Assembly (NCBI GenBank): GCA_009937025.1
Contig: JAACDG010000030.1
Span: 1 to 32,692, forward strand
From: Methanobacteriota archaeon
GTDB lineage: Archaea > Thermoplasmatota > Poseidoniia > Poseidoniales > Poseidoniaceae
DNA: 32,692 nt
Reading direction: 5' to 3'
In this document: one piece after another, positions 23,525 to 32,023 of the stretch
How positions within the stretch are numbered: the stretch's first letter is position 1
Layout: every line of letters starts with the position of its first letter
Position numbers and translations under genes: made by a program
Notes under the pieces: generated by a model
What the model was told of the DNA's origin: nothing
What the model saw: only the letters and a program-made list of their open reading frames with translations
Database searches by the model: none

Positions 23525-24559
23525 TTATTCGCTTGTGTTCGCCGCCAAATAATCCGAAATTCCTTTTGCAAAATCCTCTGGTGTAGGTGCGCCATGCATC
23601 CTATTGCGGATTTTCTTAGCCCCGGGCAGTCCTTTGGTAAAGGCAACAGCATGTCGCTGCATCCACCGAGGTTGCAAGCCACTGGTTTGGTGAGAGTACT
23701 CGATGTATTTGTCCCAACACCATTTGCGCGTGGCAAAAGCACGACCGATGGTAGAACGTTGATACCAATCTTCACCCAATTCTTTAATCCACGGCAATTC
23801 TTCTTCAGCTATCCAACCCAATCCTACTTTGATTTCTCCAAAGATGGCAGGTCGTCCAATAGCACCGCGCCCAATCATGAGCCCTGCAGCGCCAGTTGTT
23901 TCTAAACACAATTGAGCACTCGCTGCATCAACAACATCGCCATTGGCAACAACAGGAACTTCAACACCATCGACGATGCGTTTGATTGAATTCCAATCCG
24001 CTTCTCCAGAGTATCGTTGTCGAAGAGTTCTGCCGTGAACACAAAGTCGAGAAGTCCCGATATTTTCGAGTTCTTTACAGATATCGAGAGCATTATTTGC
24101 ACCTTGGCCAGTTCCTAACCGCATTTTAGCAGTGACGGGAACATCAACACGCTGAATAATCCCATCAACCATGGAAACAAGACTCTCCGGTTCCCCCATC
24201 AACGCTGCTCCAGCACAAATTTTGGTTACCTTTGGAGCGGGGCAGCCAAAATTCAAATCGATAATATCGGCAGTTGGGGCTAACATTTCTGCTGCAGTAG
24301 CCATATCCCCAGCATCACCGCCAAAGATTTGTGGGATGAAAGGAATTTCAGTTGCATGAGATTCCATCTTCCGCCAAGACATCGCTGCTTCTCGAGAAAG
24401 AGCTGTGCTGTTGGTAAATTCAGTGATTGTGACATCGGCTCCGCATGCTTTGGCAAGCAATCGAAACGGGAGGTCGGAAACACCAGCCATTGGAGCGAGA
24501 AACAGTGGTCGTGCTTCACCTTCCCACGCCCCAGGTTTGGCCCCGATATGTTCGCTCAT
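23525..24559 (-). CDS. dus: tRNA-dihydrouridine synthase
   Basis: FMN-dependent enzyme that reduces uridine to dihydrouridine in tRNA. The 344-residue protein starts the TIM barrel with PLFLAPMAGVSDLPFRLLAK, followed by TEFTNSTAL, IIDLNFGCPAPKV with the catalytic Cys, TAKMRLG, LCVHGRTLRQRYSGEADW with the conserved HGR, and FMN phosphate-binding VVANGDV and MIGRGAIGRPAIF. These are DusB-like motifs. The start at 24559 gives the standard N-terminus; longer in-frame starts upstream have no family match. It lies 61 nt after the regulator gene on the same strand and may share its transcript. Confidence 0.95.
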   Translation of the reverse strand: MSEHIGAKPGAWEGEARPLFLAPMAGVSDLPFRLLAKACGADVTITEFTNSTALSREAAMSWRKMESHATEIPFIPQIFGGDAGDMATAAEMLAPTADIIDLNFGCPAPKVTKICAGAALMGEPESLVSMVDGIIQRVDVPVTAKMRLGTGQGANNALDICKELENIGTSRLCVHGRTLRQRYSGEADWNSIKRIVDGVEVPVVANGDVVDAASAQLCLETTGAAGLMIGRGAIGRPAIFGEIKVGLGWIAEEELPWIKELGEDWYQRSTIGRAFATRKWCWDKYIEYSHQTSGLQPRWMQRHAVAFTKGLPGAKKIRNRMHGAPTPEDFAKGISDYLAANTSE

Positions 24560-24620
24560 CAACAGTGGCTCAGAACCCTTGTTTTTCAAGGATTGGCTGT
24601 TTCTTGAACTGTATGACAAC

Positions 24621-25730
24621 TTAGGAGGCCATAGCTTGTTCAAGTAATTGAGCAACTCGCCTCATTCTTCGCAGTGTTTTGTCGATTCGTGCAGCAATTT
24701 CTCTGTGGACATCTTCGGAGGTATAGCCGACCATTCTATGGCCTAATGGCAATCTGCCTCCAAGAAGATTGAGCAAAAGCATTTGTTCATCTGAAGAAAT
24801 ATCTTTGATTACCTTTTCAACCTCTTCCACCTTGAATTTTCCTTTCTTGAGGCTGGAGAGAATTGAGGACTGTTGTTTCGTGTTAAGAATTCGTTGGAAT
24901 CCCCCTTTTTTCAGCATCCAATCTTCACCTCGGCGTTGGTATTGAGTTGTCATGGCAGACCAAAGAGCAACATTTAGCCGGTCGATACGAGGGACTCTTT
25001 GAACCATCCCAGTACTTCGAAAACGTTCCAAAATACGCCCAATGCGAGGTTTTTGTTCATCGAGAACTTCACTCGCTTCATCAAGAGAGAGTGGCAAATC
25101 TCGGTTCAATAACAATTGAAACAACTGTACTGATATCGATTCAGCATGAGCCTCTTTACCTGGACGTTCACCAAGCAACCCGAAGTCTCCCATCCACTGC
25201 GATAACATATTTTCTTCACTTTCGGGGAGTAATGGACGATGATCTACAATGCCTATACTGAGTGCAGGGGCCTCAGTAGGAATTGGCTCCGAACCAATAT
25301 TCGGGTTACTCCGGTTCCAAAGCGAAACGAGTAACATCATTCGTTGTCGAACGATTGTTTCACATTGCAAACTAAAAAATTCAATTGCATTGGTCAGTGA
25401 ACCACCGCGGAGAAAATATCTACGCCATCCTTTACCTTCATTGGAAAACCCGATTATTCCCGCTTCAACTAAACGTGTAAGATGGTGGTTCAATGAAGCA
25501 GGAGTCAACGCCAATTCATCAGCCAACATTTGAGCATCCCAACTGACCTCTGGTTGAGCAAATAAGTAATCTCGCAGAAGGCGGTGAACAGGACCGGCTC
25601 TTCCTTGGTCAGCAGTTGCTTCTCCTCGTTTTCGAACCAAGCATAATGTGTCGATAAACCACCCAACTAAGTTGTCGATTTCGCGTTCACTGGTTGGTAA
25701 AGCAACCTCTGTTAAACGAACACTGAACAT
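24621..25730 (-). CDS. Two-domain winged-helix transcription regulator
   Basis: A 369-residue protein, likely DNA-binding, with no named family recognised. Residues about 48-110 form an ArsR-like winged helix (DAQMLADELALTPASLNHHL, then TRLVEAGIIGFSNEGKGWRR). A second helix-turn-helix-like unit lies around 200-260 (LSLDEASEVLDEQKPRIGRI). The C-terminal third is helical and basic (EIAARIDKTLRRMRRVAQLL). A palindrome and TATA-like sequence sit right upstream, which suggests autoregulation. It is the third of three regulator genes in a row on this strand. Confidence 0.75.
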   Translation of the reverse strand: MFSVRLTEVALPTSEREIDNLVGWFIDTLCLVRKRGEATADQGRAGPVHRLLRDYLFAQPEVSWDAQMLADELALTPASLNHHLTRLVEAGIIGFSNEGKGWRRYFLRGGSLTNAIEFFSLQCETIVRQRMMLLVSLWNRSNPNIGSEPIPTEAPALSIGIVDHRPLLPESEENMLSQWMGDFGLLGERPGKEAHAESISVQLFQLLLNRDLPLSLDEASEVLDEQKPRIGRILERFRSTGMVQRVPRIDRLNVALWSAMTTQYQRRGEDWMLKKGGFQRILNTKQQSSILSSLKKGKFKVEEVEKVIKDISSDEQMLLLNLLGGRLPLGHRMVGYTSEDVHREIAARIDKTLRRMRRVAQLLEQAMAS

Positions 25731-25770
25731 ACTACTCAGTGATGGTTTTCGGCGAGGGTCTTTGAAGGCT

Positions 25771-25795
25771 ATGTATTATTTGCCGCTCAAGCGGC
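25771..25795 (-). promoter_or_regulatory. Palindromic operator next to a TATA-like box
   Basis: GCCGCTCAAGCGGC (25782-25795) is a perfect 6-bp palindrome with a 2-nt centre. On the minus strand it directly precedes AATAATACAT (25780-25771), a TATA-like box 41-50 nt before the regulator ATG at 25730. The palindrome occupies the place of the BRE, so a bound regulator would block TFB. It is flanked by the stop of one winged-helix gene and the start of the next. Confidence 0.5.
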
Positions 25796-25809
25796 GAAAA
25801 ATAGTAGTT

Positions 25810-26526
25810 CTATCGGCGGTCATCATGCCAATCATAGTCGACACCTTTCGTTCCATGCCATTGGATATCCATGTCGATATGAGGCATCATTTCAATCCGG
25901 TCTTCTCGAAGAATACCTCGACGACGCAGGACTTTAACAGCAGAATGCACAGTTGCTCTCGAACGCCCGATACGCCGTGCTAGAGCAGCCTGAGAGCGAG
26001 GGACACCTTCTTTCTGGATATCTTCAATGATTAATTTTTGAACAAGAGATAATCCAATTGGAAGGGCAGAGGCAGCTCGTTGTTCATTAACAGCAATTCC
26101 TCGAAGGACTTCCACTTGACTGGGGGCGCCAGCAAAATAGCATGTTCTTCCATTGACCGGTAAAACCGTCACACTGCGACGAGTTTGCAAGACATCAAGA
26201 TGATGGCGAAGCGTTCCATTTGCAGCATTGAGTGTCGATTGCAACTCCCGATAGCACAATCCTGGGTGCTGTTCAAGTGTTGAGAGGATACGTTGGCGTA
26301 ATGGATGTTCATGTGAACGCGCTTTTGTAGATACACCGCCCATGGCGAGTGCTCCTACAGCGGTAGCAGCTGCAGCGACCCCACTTGCGATACCTACGAC
26401 TCCACCAGCAGCACCAGCAAGGCCAGCCGACAACCATGGTCGCTGACGGACCCATTGTGCAAGCAGAGGCATAGACAGGGTTTTCCTTTCTCCTTTCTTA
26501 ATCCATCCCTTGAGTGCGTCTCTCAA
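25810..26526 (-). CDS. Membrane-associated double winged-helix regulator
   Basis: A 238-residue protein. A Gly/Ala-rich hydrophobic stretch at about 33-65 (LAGAAGGVVGIASGVAAAAT) looks like one or two membrane helices. Two winged-helix units follow: an ArsR-like one (about 73-130; HPLRQRILSTLEQHPGLCYR, NAANGTLRHHLDVLQ) and a MarR/sigma-like one (about 165-215; SQAALARRIGRSRATVHSAV, KVLRRRGIL). It is probably a membrane-bound transcription regulator. The start is uncertain: TTG at 26526, 8 nt after the HxlR stop, or ATG at 26472. It stops with TAG. The order suggests co-transcription with the HxlR gene. Confidence 0.72.
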   Translation of the reverse strand: MRDALKGWIKKGERKTLSMPLLAQWVRQRPWLSAGLAGAAGGVVGIASGVAAAATAVGALAMGGVSTKARSHEHPLRQRILSTLEQHPGLCYRELQSTLNAANGTLRHHLDVLQTRRSVTVLPVNGRTCYFAGAPSQVEVLRGIAVNEQRAASALPIGLSLVQKLIIEDIQKEGVPRSQAALARRIGRSRATVHSAVKVLRRRGILREDRIEMMPHIDMDIQWHGTKGVDYDWHDDRR

Positions 26527-26534
26527 AGAGGTGG

Positions 26535-26996
26535 TTAATCATGGGCCATAACAGTGCCCAAATGAATTTTCAAATGAGCAACAAGTGGCGAGAGTAGTCG
26601 TCCACAAGTTCGTCCATGTTCAGTTAGAAGATAGGTTACTCGAATGGGTGGGCCATCGGAAACTTGACGAGAAACAAGTCCTTCCTCTACCAAATAGCGC
26701 AATTTATCTGAAAGAGTACGAGATGAAATACCTTCGAGGAGATGTTTCATTTGATTGAATCTTCGAGGTCCTGAAATGTAAAGTGCTGAGAGGATTTCTA
26801 TTGTCCAACGAGAGCCGAAAACACTCAAAGCTTCACTTGCCCGATAGACTTCATTATGCAAATCATTTGTTGGGTTCAATTCACTTTGAGAACCCAAAAC
26901 ATTCCGAATTTCTCCTCCAATGGTAATTGCAGATTCTATTGATGCACGAACACTGTTGTAATCTTCACGAGTAACTTTAAGCGGCAGAATTGGCAA
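26535..26996 (-). CDS. HxlR-family winged-helix regulator
   Basis: A 153-residue DNA-binding protein. The HxlR core runs from about residue 55 to 140: ALSVFGSRWTIEILSALYIS, GPRRFNQMKHLLEGISSRTL, SDKLRYLVEEGLVSRQVSDG, then PPIRVTYLLTEHGR. The N-terminal 50 residues are an extension. The start is TTG at 26996, backed by GAGGAGAT (minus strand, 27008-27001) four bases upstream. HxlR regulators often respond to redox or aldehyde stress; no ligand-binding Cys pattern is obvious. First gene of the regulator row and divergent from the glycosyltransferase. Confidence 0.85.
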   Translation of the reverse strand: MPILPLKVTREDYNSVRASIESAITIGGEIRNVLGSQSELNPTNDLHNEVYRASEALSVFGSRWTIEILSALYISGPRRFNQMKHLLEGISSRTLSDKLRYLVEEGLVSRQVSDGPPIRVTYLLTEHGRTCGRLLSPLVAHLKIHLGTVMAHD

Positions 26997-27019
26997 AACT
27001 ATCTCCTCAATGCGAGGCT

Positions 27020-27040
27020 AACTACTGAACTACTTAATTC
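27020..27040. promoter_or_regulatory. Shared divergent promoter with direct repeat
   Basis: ACTACTGA and ACTACTTA (27021-27036) are a direct 8-bp repeat with one mismatch in the seventh base, running into CTTAATT (27033-27039), which can act as a TATA-like element on either strand for the HxlR gene and the glycosyltransferase. If the plus transcript starts about 25 nt downstream, the ATG at 27058 would be leaderless. Confidence 0.35.
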
Positions 27041-27129
27041 CATTTCTACACCAACTCATGTTTCGAGAAGGGGATTCATCACTCACAATTCATCTCACCT
27101 TTGAAGAAGTCTCACGCCTACGGCTCAAT

Positions 27130-28299
27130 ATGGCCAAACAGGTGTTGCTCGTACGTGGCGGCGCTCTGGGCGTCAATACCGGCATTGGTGGCGCACATCA
27201 CAATCTCGCCACATCGCTTGCCCAAGGCGATATCAAGGGGTGGGGAAGCAATGTGACCTGTGAATATCGAATCAAAAAGCGAATGAATCCGTTTTCTCGC
27301 TTGTTTCAACGATGGTATGCACATCCAAAACGTGTTGCAATAGCACTCAAAAAGAATCACAATTACTCTCTTCTCCACATTACAGACCAAGAACAAGCAC
27401 ATCTCATTCCAGAACAGTGTTCAATCCCAGTCGTAGTTACGGTCCATGATCTGTTTCACTTCTTTCCAGAACAAATCAAAATCGGTGATGAGTCCATCGA
27501 TGTCGGAGAACAAAAACCCCGCTGGTATCGTCGCCGAGACCTCAAAAAATTACGAGCAGGTCTTGCACGAGCAGACCTCCTTGTCTGCGGTTCTCAAGCG
27601 ACTTTATCTGCCTGCCAGAAGTATTTCCCGAAGGTCGATTCCGTGTGTGTTCCACTTGGTTTGAATGTCCAAAACTTTTCTCCGAAGAGTCAAGAAAATG
27701 TCGAGGTTGTTGGCCCAGCATCGAACTTATCCAAGAGTTGTCATTTGCTGGTTGTTGGAAGTCATGCACCGCGAAAACGTCTTCATTTTCTCTGTCAAAT
27801 TCTCGGTAAAATAGACGAAGACATAAAGCGCAACATCACTATACATCACGTTGGTAATGAAACGTGCCCTTATGGGGGTAAATCAGCATCGCAACTCGCC
27901 CAGCAATTCGATGTATCTCATTGGGTTTCACATGGAGGAGAACTTTCCAGTGATGAATTGATGCATTTGCGTCATGCGAGTGAAGCATTATTGTTCCCAA
28001 GTGCCAGTGAGGGTTTTGGTTATCCTCCACTCGAGGCAATGGCCAGTGGAACCCCAGGTTTGTGTTCAGACCTACCTTCTCATAACGAGTTAATGCCTGA
28101 TGAAACATGTCTTCGACCCGACGATAAAGAAGCATGGAAAGAAGCCATAATGGCGGTGTACTCGAATTGGCAAAGCCGAAGTAAAAGCGATGAGCAACAT
28201 GTTTGGCCGAAACCGCGTTCGGGATTGATTGAATTTGCATCCCGTTATGACCAAAGTCGTTTTTGCCTTCGAATGGCTGATATTTACGATTCTTTGTAG
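27130..28299 (+). CDS. GT4-type glycosyltransferase
   Basis: A 389-residue family 1/GT4 glycosyltransferase with two Rossmann-like halves. The N-terminal half begins VLLVRGGALGVNTGIGGAHH and has VVTVHDLFHFFPE. The C-terminal half holds LLVVGSHAPRKRLHFL (donor-binding basic residues), and SEGFGYPPLEAMASGTPGL around residues 291-309, the EX7E donor-site motif. Sugar donor and acceptor are unknown; it likely works in glycan or glycoprotein synthesis. The start at 27130 fits the family; an in-frame ATG at 27058 would add 24 residues and could be leaderless from the TATA-like site. It stops with TAG. Confidence 0.88.
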   Translation: MAKQVLLVRGGALGVNTGIGGAHHNLATSLAQGDIKGWGSNVTCEYRIKKRMNPFSRLFQRWYAHPKRVAIALKKNHNYSLLHITDQEQAHLIPEQCSIPVVVTVHDLFHFFPEQIKIGDESIDVGEQKPRWYRRRDLKKLRAGLARADLLVCGSQATLSACQKYFPKVDSVCVPLGLNVQNFSPKSQENVEVVGPASNLSKSCHLLVVGSHAPRKRLHFLCQILGKIDEDIKRNITIHHVGNETCPYGGKSASQLAQQFDVSHWVSHGGELSSDELMHLRHASEALLFPSASEGFGYPPLEAMASGTPGLCSDLPSHNELMPDETCLRPDDKEAWKEAIMAVYSNWQSRSKSDEQHVWPKPRSGLIEFASRYDQSRFCLRMADIYDSL

Positions 28300-28349
28300 A
28301 GTTATTTGGAAACAATATGCTCATATGTAGAAGCAGTGCGTCGTCGAGC

Positions 28350-29099
28350 ATGGCCGATGACACCTCACCTCAGAGTATGGATTCAATCAAATGGTTTCAT
28401 TCAATTCCATTGAATGATGGTGTTGTCACTCCAGGATTGGATGCATCAATGGCAAAATTGGAACAGATTTCTCTTCCAAAAGATTTGACTGGTAAGACGG
28501 TTCTTGACATTGGTGCTTGGGATGGATTTTTCTCATTCCAAGCAGAGAAAGCAGGTGCAAAGAGAGTTCTAGCGACCGATAACTTCTGTTGGAGTGGCCC
28601 TGGATGGGGGACAAAAGATGGATTTAACTTCGCTCATAAAGCTTTGAATTCAAACGTTGAATCATTGGACATTGATGCAATGGATGTATCTCCTGAGAAT
28701 GTTGGAGAATTTGATGTCGTCATGTTCCTCGGTGTTTTGTATCACTTGCAAGACCCAATGGCGGGGCTACGTGTAGCTGCAAGTGTCTGTAAAGAACTGC
28801 TCATCATCGAAACTGCAGTTGATGACTTGCATCGCTGGAAACCCTCAATGGTCTACTATCCAGGCGATTCTTTCAACAGTGATGATACAAATTACTGGGC
28901 TCCAAACGTCGGTGCCATGAAAGGTATGCTCAAGGATTTGGGCTTCTCAAGAGTTGAAGTTGTCTATCCAAAGAATCCATGGATTCGTTATTCATTACCG
29001 GTTCGATTGTTCTCGTCAATCAAGGGTATGTTCACCGGGCGAGGTCCGTTCCGGCAGACCATTAACCAAGGCCGAATGTCTTTCCACGCTTACCGCTGA
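28350..29099 (+). CDS. CmoB-like SAM-dependent methyltransferase (DUF1698 type)
   Basis: A 249-residue class I methyltransferase. The N-terminal WFHSIPLNDGVVTPG matches the FHSIDLGDGVVTxG motif of CmoB/DUF1698 proteins. The SAM motif is TVLDIGAWDGFFSFQAEKAG (about 50-69), followed by VLATDNFCW and FDVVMFLGVLYHLQDPM. Canonical CmoB modifies the wobble uridine of tRNA with carboxy-SAM, but relatives methylate other substrates, and glycan or lipid work is possible given the glycosyltransferase next door. The start at 28350 is chosen; 28317 and 28377 are alternatives. Confidence 0.82.
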   Translation: MADDTSPQSMDSIKWFHSIPLNDGVVTPGLDASMAKLEQISLPKDLTGKTVLDIGAWDGFFSFQAEKAGAKRVLATDNFCWSGPGWGTKDGFNFAHKALNSNVESLDIDAMDVSPENVGEFDVVMFLGVLYHLQDPMAGLRVAASVCKELLIIETAVDDLHRWKPSMVYYPGDSFNSDDTNYWAPNVGAMKGMLKDLGFSRVEVVYPKNPWIRYSLPVRLFSSIKGMFTGRGPFRQTINQGRMSFHAYR

Positions 29100-29150
29100 G
29101 CGAGAACTTCTCTCCGCAGTGTTCTTGAGTGGAGTTTCGTTGGCACGTTC

Positions 29151-31235
29151 ATGCAACCTATTCAGCGTGTAGCGATTGTTGGTGCGGGAAACATGGGTTC
29201 CGGTATTGCTCAAAAAACGGCTCAAGAAGAATTTGATGTTCAAATGGTTGACAGAGAGCAACAATGGGTCGATAGAGGTCAAAGTATCATCGCAAATTTC
29301 CTTTCAGAGGCTGTTGAGCGACGCATTTTTTCTCCTGCCCAAGTTGAAGCGATTGAAGGTCGAATCACCGGTGTTGTTGGAGTTGAAAACACGGCGGTAG
29401 ATACGGATTTAGTGATTGAAGCAGTGTTCGAAGATTTCGATATCAAAACTGCGGTTTTCAACACGCTTGACAAAGCATGTGGGCCCGATACAATCCTTGC
29501 CTCAAACACTTCCTCGTTATCGGTCAACGCATTGGCTGAAGCAACCGGTCGTTCAGACCGGTTTGTTGGATTGCATTTCTTTTATCATCCTGCAAAAAAT
29601 CGTTTAGTCGAAGTCATTCCAGCACATGCATCGAGTCCAGAGACCGTGGAAAAGGTCGTTCAATATTGTAAGATGCTTGGTAAGGTTGTCATCGTCTGTG
29701 CAGACCGCCCAGGTTTTGTCGTGAACAGATTCTTCGTTCCTTGGTTAAATGAAGCATGCCTACTCCTCGAAGAAGGCGTTGCCACCGCCGCCCAAATCGA
29801 TGCTGCTGCACGCAAAGCATTCCGCATTGGACTTGGTCCATTTGGATTGATGAATCTCACCGGTCCGCCGATTGCTCTCCATTCGACCGATTATTTGTCT
29901 GAGCAGTTGCACACACCTCGTTACAACGGTGCCCAAAATCTGCGCGATCTAATCGAAGCCAATGAGCAATGGGATATCGAAGGAGATGAATCCTATTCCG
30001 ATGAGCAATACACCACTGTTTCTGAACGCTTGTATGGCGTGGTTTTCGGTGTTGCTGCTCAAATTGTTGATGAAGGCGTCTGTTCGATGGAAGATGTGTA
30101 CCGTGGAGCAAAAGTAGGACTTCGTTGGGCTCGTGGTCCATTTGAATTAATGAATAAAGTCGGTGTTAGAGCCTCAACCCAGATGGCTCAAAAATATGCA
30201 GACTTAGCCGCAGAATCCGACCCATCTCGTGCTTGGAAGGTTCCACAATTCTTTGTCGACCAAGGCGATGCGAAGTGGACTTTCTCTTATGTTGATACAG
30301 CCATTGAAAATGGAGTCGCTACCATAACAATCAATCGACCAGAGGCAATGAATGCACTCAACGAAACAGTCGTTTCTCAACTTGGAGAAGCGTTGGATAA
30401 CGTCAATGGGAATGATTCTGTTCACACGATTGTATTGGATGGAGCAGGAAAAGCCTTTGTTGCAGGTGCAGATGTCAAATTCTTCGTCGATAAAATTCGT
30501 GCTGATGCTCTACCCGACATCGTTGAATTTACTGCTGACGGTCACGTGGTACTTGACAAACTTGAATCCTCATCAAAAACGACGGTAGCATTGACCACCG
30601 GTCTTGCACTTGGTGGTGGTTTGGAATTGGCCTTGTCGTGTGATTATCGCGTTGGAACTCGTCGAACACAATTCCGTTTCCCAGAGACTTCAATTGGAAT
30701 TTACCCGGGGCTTGGCGGCTCGCAGCGACCTGCTCGAATCAGTGGTATTCCAGCCGCCCGATGGGCTGTTCTTGCAGGGAACTTCATGGATGCCACCACC
30801 GCCGCAGACCTTGGTTTACTCACTCATTTAGTCGATGTCTCAGGTGTTAATGCATGTGTAGCTGAACTTGCTAAGAATGGCAAGCCAGTCAACAAATATC
30901 CAGGAAGTCCAGCGAATCCCGAGAGTGCAGTTGCAACCTTTTCGAGTTCATTTTTCGCCGATAAGAACATGGCTGATTTAATGGCAGGTACATGTCCAAC
31001 AGGTTTTGATGCCGAAGACCGTAACGTCTCACGGCAACTCAAATCACTTTCGCGCACAGCACCAATTGCTTTGTCGATGGCCAGTGCTTTGATTGATGAA
31101 AGTGCTAACACACCTCTTTCACAGGGTTTGCAGTTGGAGCTCGACCGACTTACTGAGATATTTTCAACCGCAGATTCACTCGAAGGCCTGTCAGCATTAA
31201 TCGAGGGTCGAAAACCGACCTATTCGAATGCATGA
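29151..31235 (+). CDS. Fused 3-hydroxyacyl-CoA dehydrogenase / enoyl-CoA hydratase
   Basis: A 694-residue bifunctional enzyme that hydrates enoyl-CoA and oxidises the hydroxyacyl-CoA, in beta-oxidation or crotonyl-CoA metabolism. The dehydrogenase is N-terminal: NAD-binding GAGNMGSGIA (11-20), ASNTSSLSV, and the catalytic pair His142 (GLHFFYHPAKN) and Glu154. A second HAD C-terminal unit follows (about 290-350). The hydratase begins near 385 (ATITINRPEAMNALN), with the oxyanion stretch AGADVKFF, catalytic Glu492 (LGGGLELALSCDY) and Glu512 (FPETSIGIYPGLGGSQRP). The 20-residue spacing equals that of Glu144/Glu164 in rat enzyme. Dehydrogenase-first order is common in archaea. Its stop abuts that of the next, convergent gene. 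Confidence 0.95.
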   Translation: MQPIQRVAIVGAGNMGSGIAQKTAQEEFDVQMVDREQQWVDRGQSIIANFLSEAVERRIFSPAQVEAIEGRITGVVGVENTAVDTDLVIEAVFEDFDIKTAVFNTLDKACGPDTILASNTSSLSVNALAEATGRSDRFVGLHFFYHPAKNRLVEVIPAHASSPETVEKVVQYCKMLGKVVIVCADRPGFVVNRFFVPWLNEACLLLEEGVATAAQIDAAARKAFRIGLGPFGLMNLTGPPIALHSTDYLSEQLHTPRYNGAQNLRDLIEANEQWDIEGDESYSDEQYTTVSERLYGVVFGVAAQIVDEGVCSMEDVYRGAKVGLRWARGPFELMNKVGVRASTQMAQKYADLAAESDPSRAWKVPQFFVDQGDAKWTFSYVDTAIENGVATITINRPEAMNALNETVVSQLGEALDNVNGNDSVHTIVLDGAGKAFVAGADVKFFVDKIRADALPDIVEFTADGHVVLDKLESSSKTTVALTTGLALGGGLELALSCDYRVGTRRTQFRFPETSIGIYPGLGGSQRPARISGIPAARWAVLAGNFMDATTAADLGLLTHLVDVSGVNACVAELAKNGKPVNKYPGSPANPESAVATFSSSFFADKNMADLMAGTCPTGFDAEDRNVSRQLKSLSRTAPIALSMASALIDESANTPLSQGLQLELDRLTEIFSTADSLEGLSALIEGRKPTYSNA

Positions 31236-31475
31236 TTATGCCCATTCATTTTGAATCTCAGACATCTCTTTGATTAAAGCGACAATATCGATTGTTTCTT
31301 CTTGCTCATGAGCAAGTTCAATACGATTCCGAACCGCTTCCACAAATTCTTCATCTGGTTTTTCCTTGAGAATACCTTCAATAAAATCTGCTAATGATTT
31401 TCCTTTCCCATGAGCGATAGCGATACGCGCACGTAACTTTTCAGCGTCATCTTTTGGTTTACGAACTCCACTCAT
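31236..31475 (-). CDS. 79-residue helical repeat protein of the E1-JAMM operon
   Basis: No family recognised. The protein is charged and predicted helical, with two similar units: RARIAIAHGKGKSLADFIEG then ILKE (about 16-39), and RNRIELAHEQEETIDIVALI then KE (about 49-70). Shared positions are RxRIxxAH, a later Asp and a terminal KE. It ends NEWA, so it lacks the Gly-Gly tail of a ubiquitin-like modifier. The ATG at 31475 overlaps the JAMM stop by 4 nt and follows GAGGTGA, so translation is coupled. It may be an adaptor or substrate of the E1-JAMM pair; that is inference from position. Confidence 0.8.
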   Translation of the reverse strand: MSGVRKPKDDAEKLRARIAIAHGKGKSLADFIEGILKEKPDEEFVEAVRNRIELAHEQEETIDIVALIKEMSEIQNEWA

Positions 31476-32023
31476 AGTTTCACCTCTTCTGCATTGAAAT
31501 GGTTGGCATACCAATCTTCCCATTGAATCACTTCTTCATCTGACCATTCACTCAGTGAACCTGTTGTAGAAAGTCGGAGTGAATCCGAAGACAAGGGGAG
31601 CATGGTTGCATTATGGGCGCATTTGACTCCAGGTGAACCGAGTACCATGGCTTTCTCAACAATTCCAAGTCCAATAGACAAACTATTGGTGTCCGTTCCA
31701 GACCAATAGGCGGCAAATCCAGGATGTGTGTGAACCCAGAGTTTGAACGGCGCTATACAACCAATCGGGGGCGCGAGTTGAACTTGTCCAGCAGTACCCC
31801 AATCGATAGAGATAACATTTTCAGCATCGATAAGAACCGATGTTTCAAGCCCAGCAAGATAAGAAATTGCATAGACGACATCCCAACGACCTTGTTGTGA
31901 AGCATTTCGTTGCACATCAAGAAGAACCTCATCATCGATTTGACGTTGTTCAGCCTTTTCAGTCACATGGTCCCAAACATCTTGGGTAATACCCAGTTGT
32001 TCTAAAGCAGGAATGAAAATCAT
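31472..32023 (-). CDS. JAMM/MPN+ metalloprotease-like protein
   Basis: A 183-residue protein with the zinc-binding JAMM signature HTHPGFAAYWSGTD: His98, His100, Ser108 and Asp111 in the spacing HxHPx6SxxD. JAMM enzymes cut isopeptide bonds or process ubiquitin-like and sulfur-carrier proteins. The N-terminal 90 residues include a predicted helical part and strands before the motif; the acidic residue that completes the active site is not certain. The tail (130-183) is acidic. The gene overlaps the E1-like gene by 4 nt (ATGA), with GGAGGTGA as ribosome binding site, and overlaps the next gene by 4 nt too. Confidence 0.88.
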   Translation of the reverse strand: MIFIPALEQLGITQDVWDHVTEKAEQRQIDDEVLLDVQRNASQQGRWDVVYAISYLAGLETSVLIDAENVISIDWGTAGQVQLAPPIGCIAPFKLWVHTHPGFAAYWSGTDTNSLSIGLGIVEKAMVLGSPGVKCAHNATMLPLSSDSLRLSTTGSLSEWSDEEVIQWEDWYANHFNAEEVKL

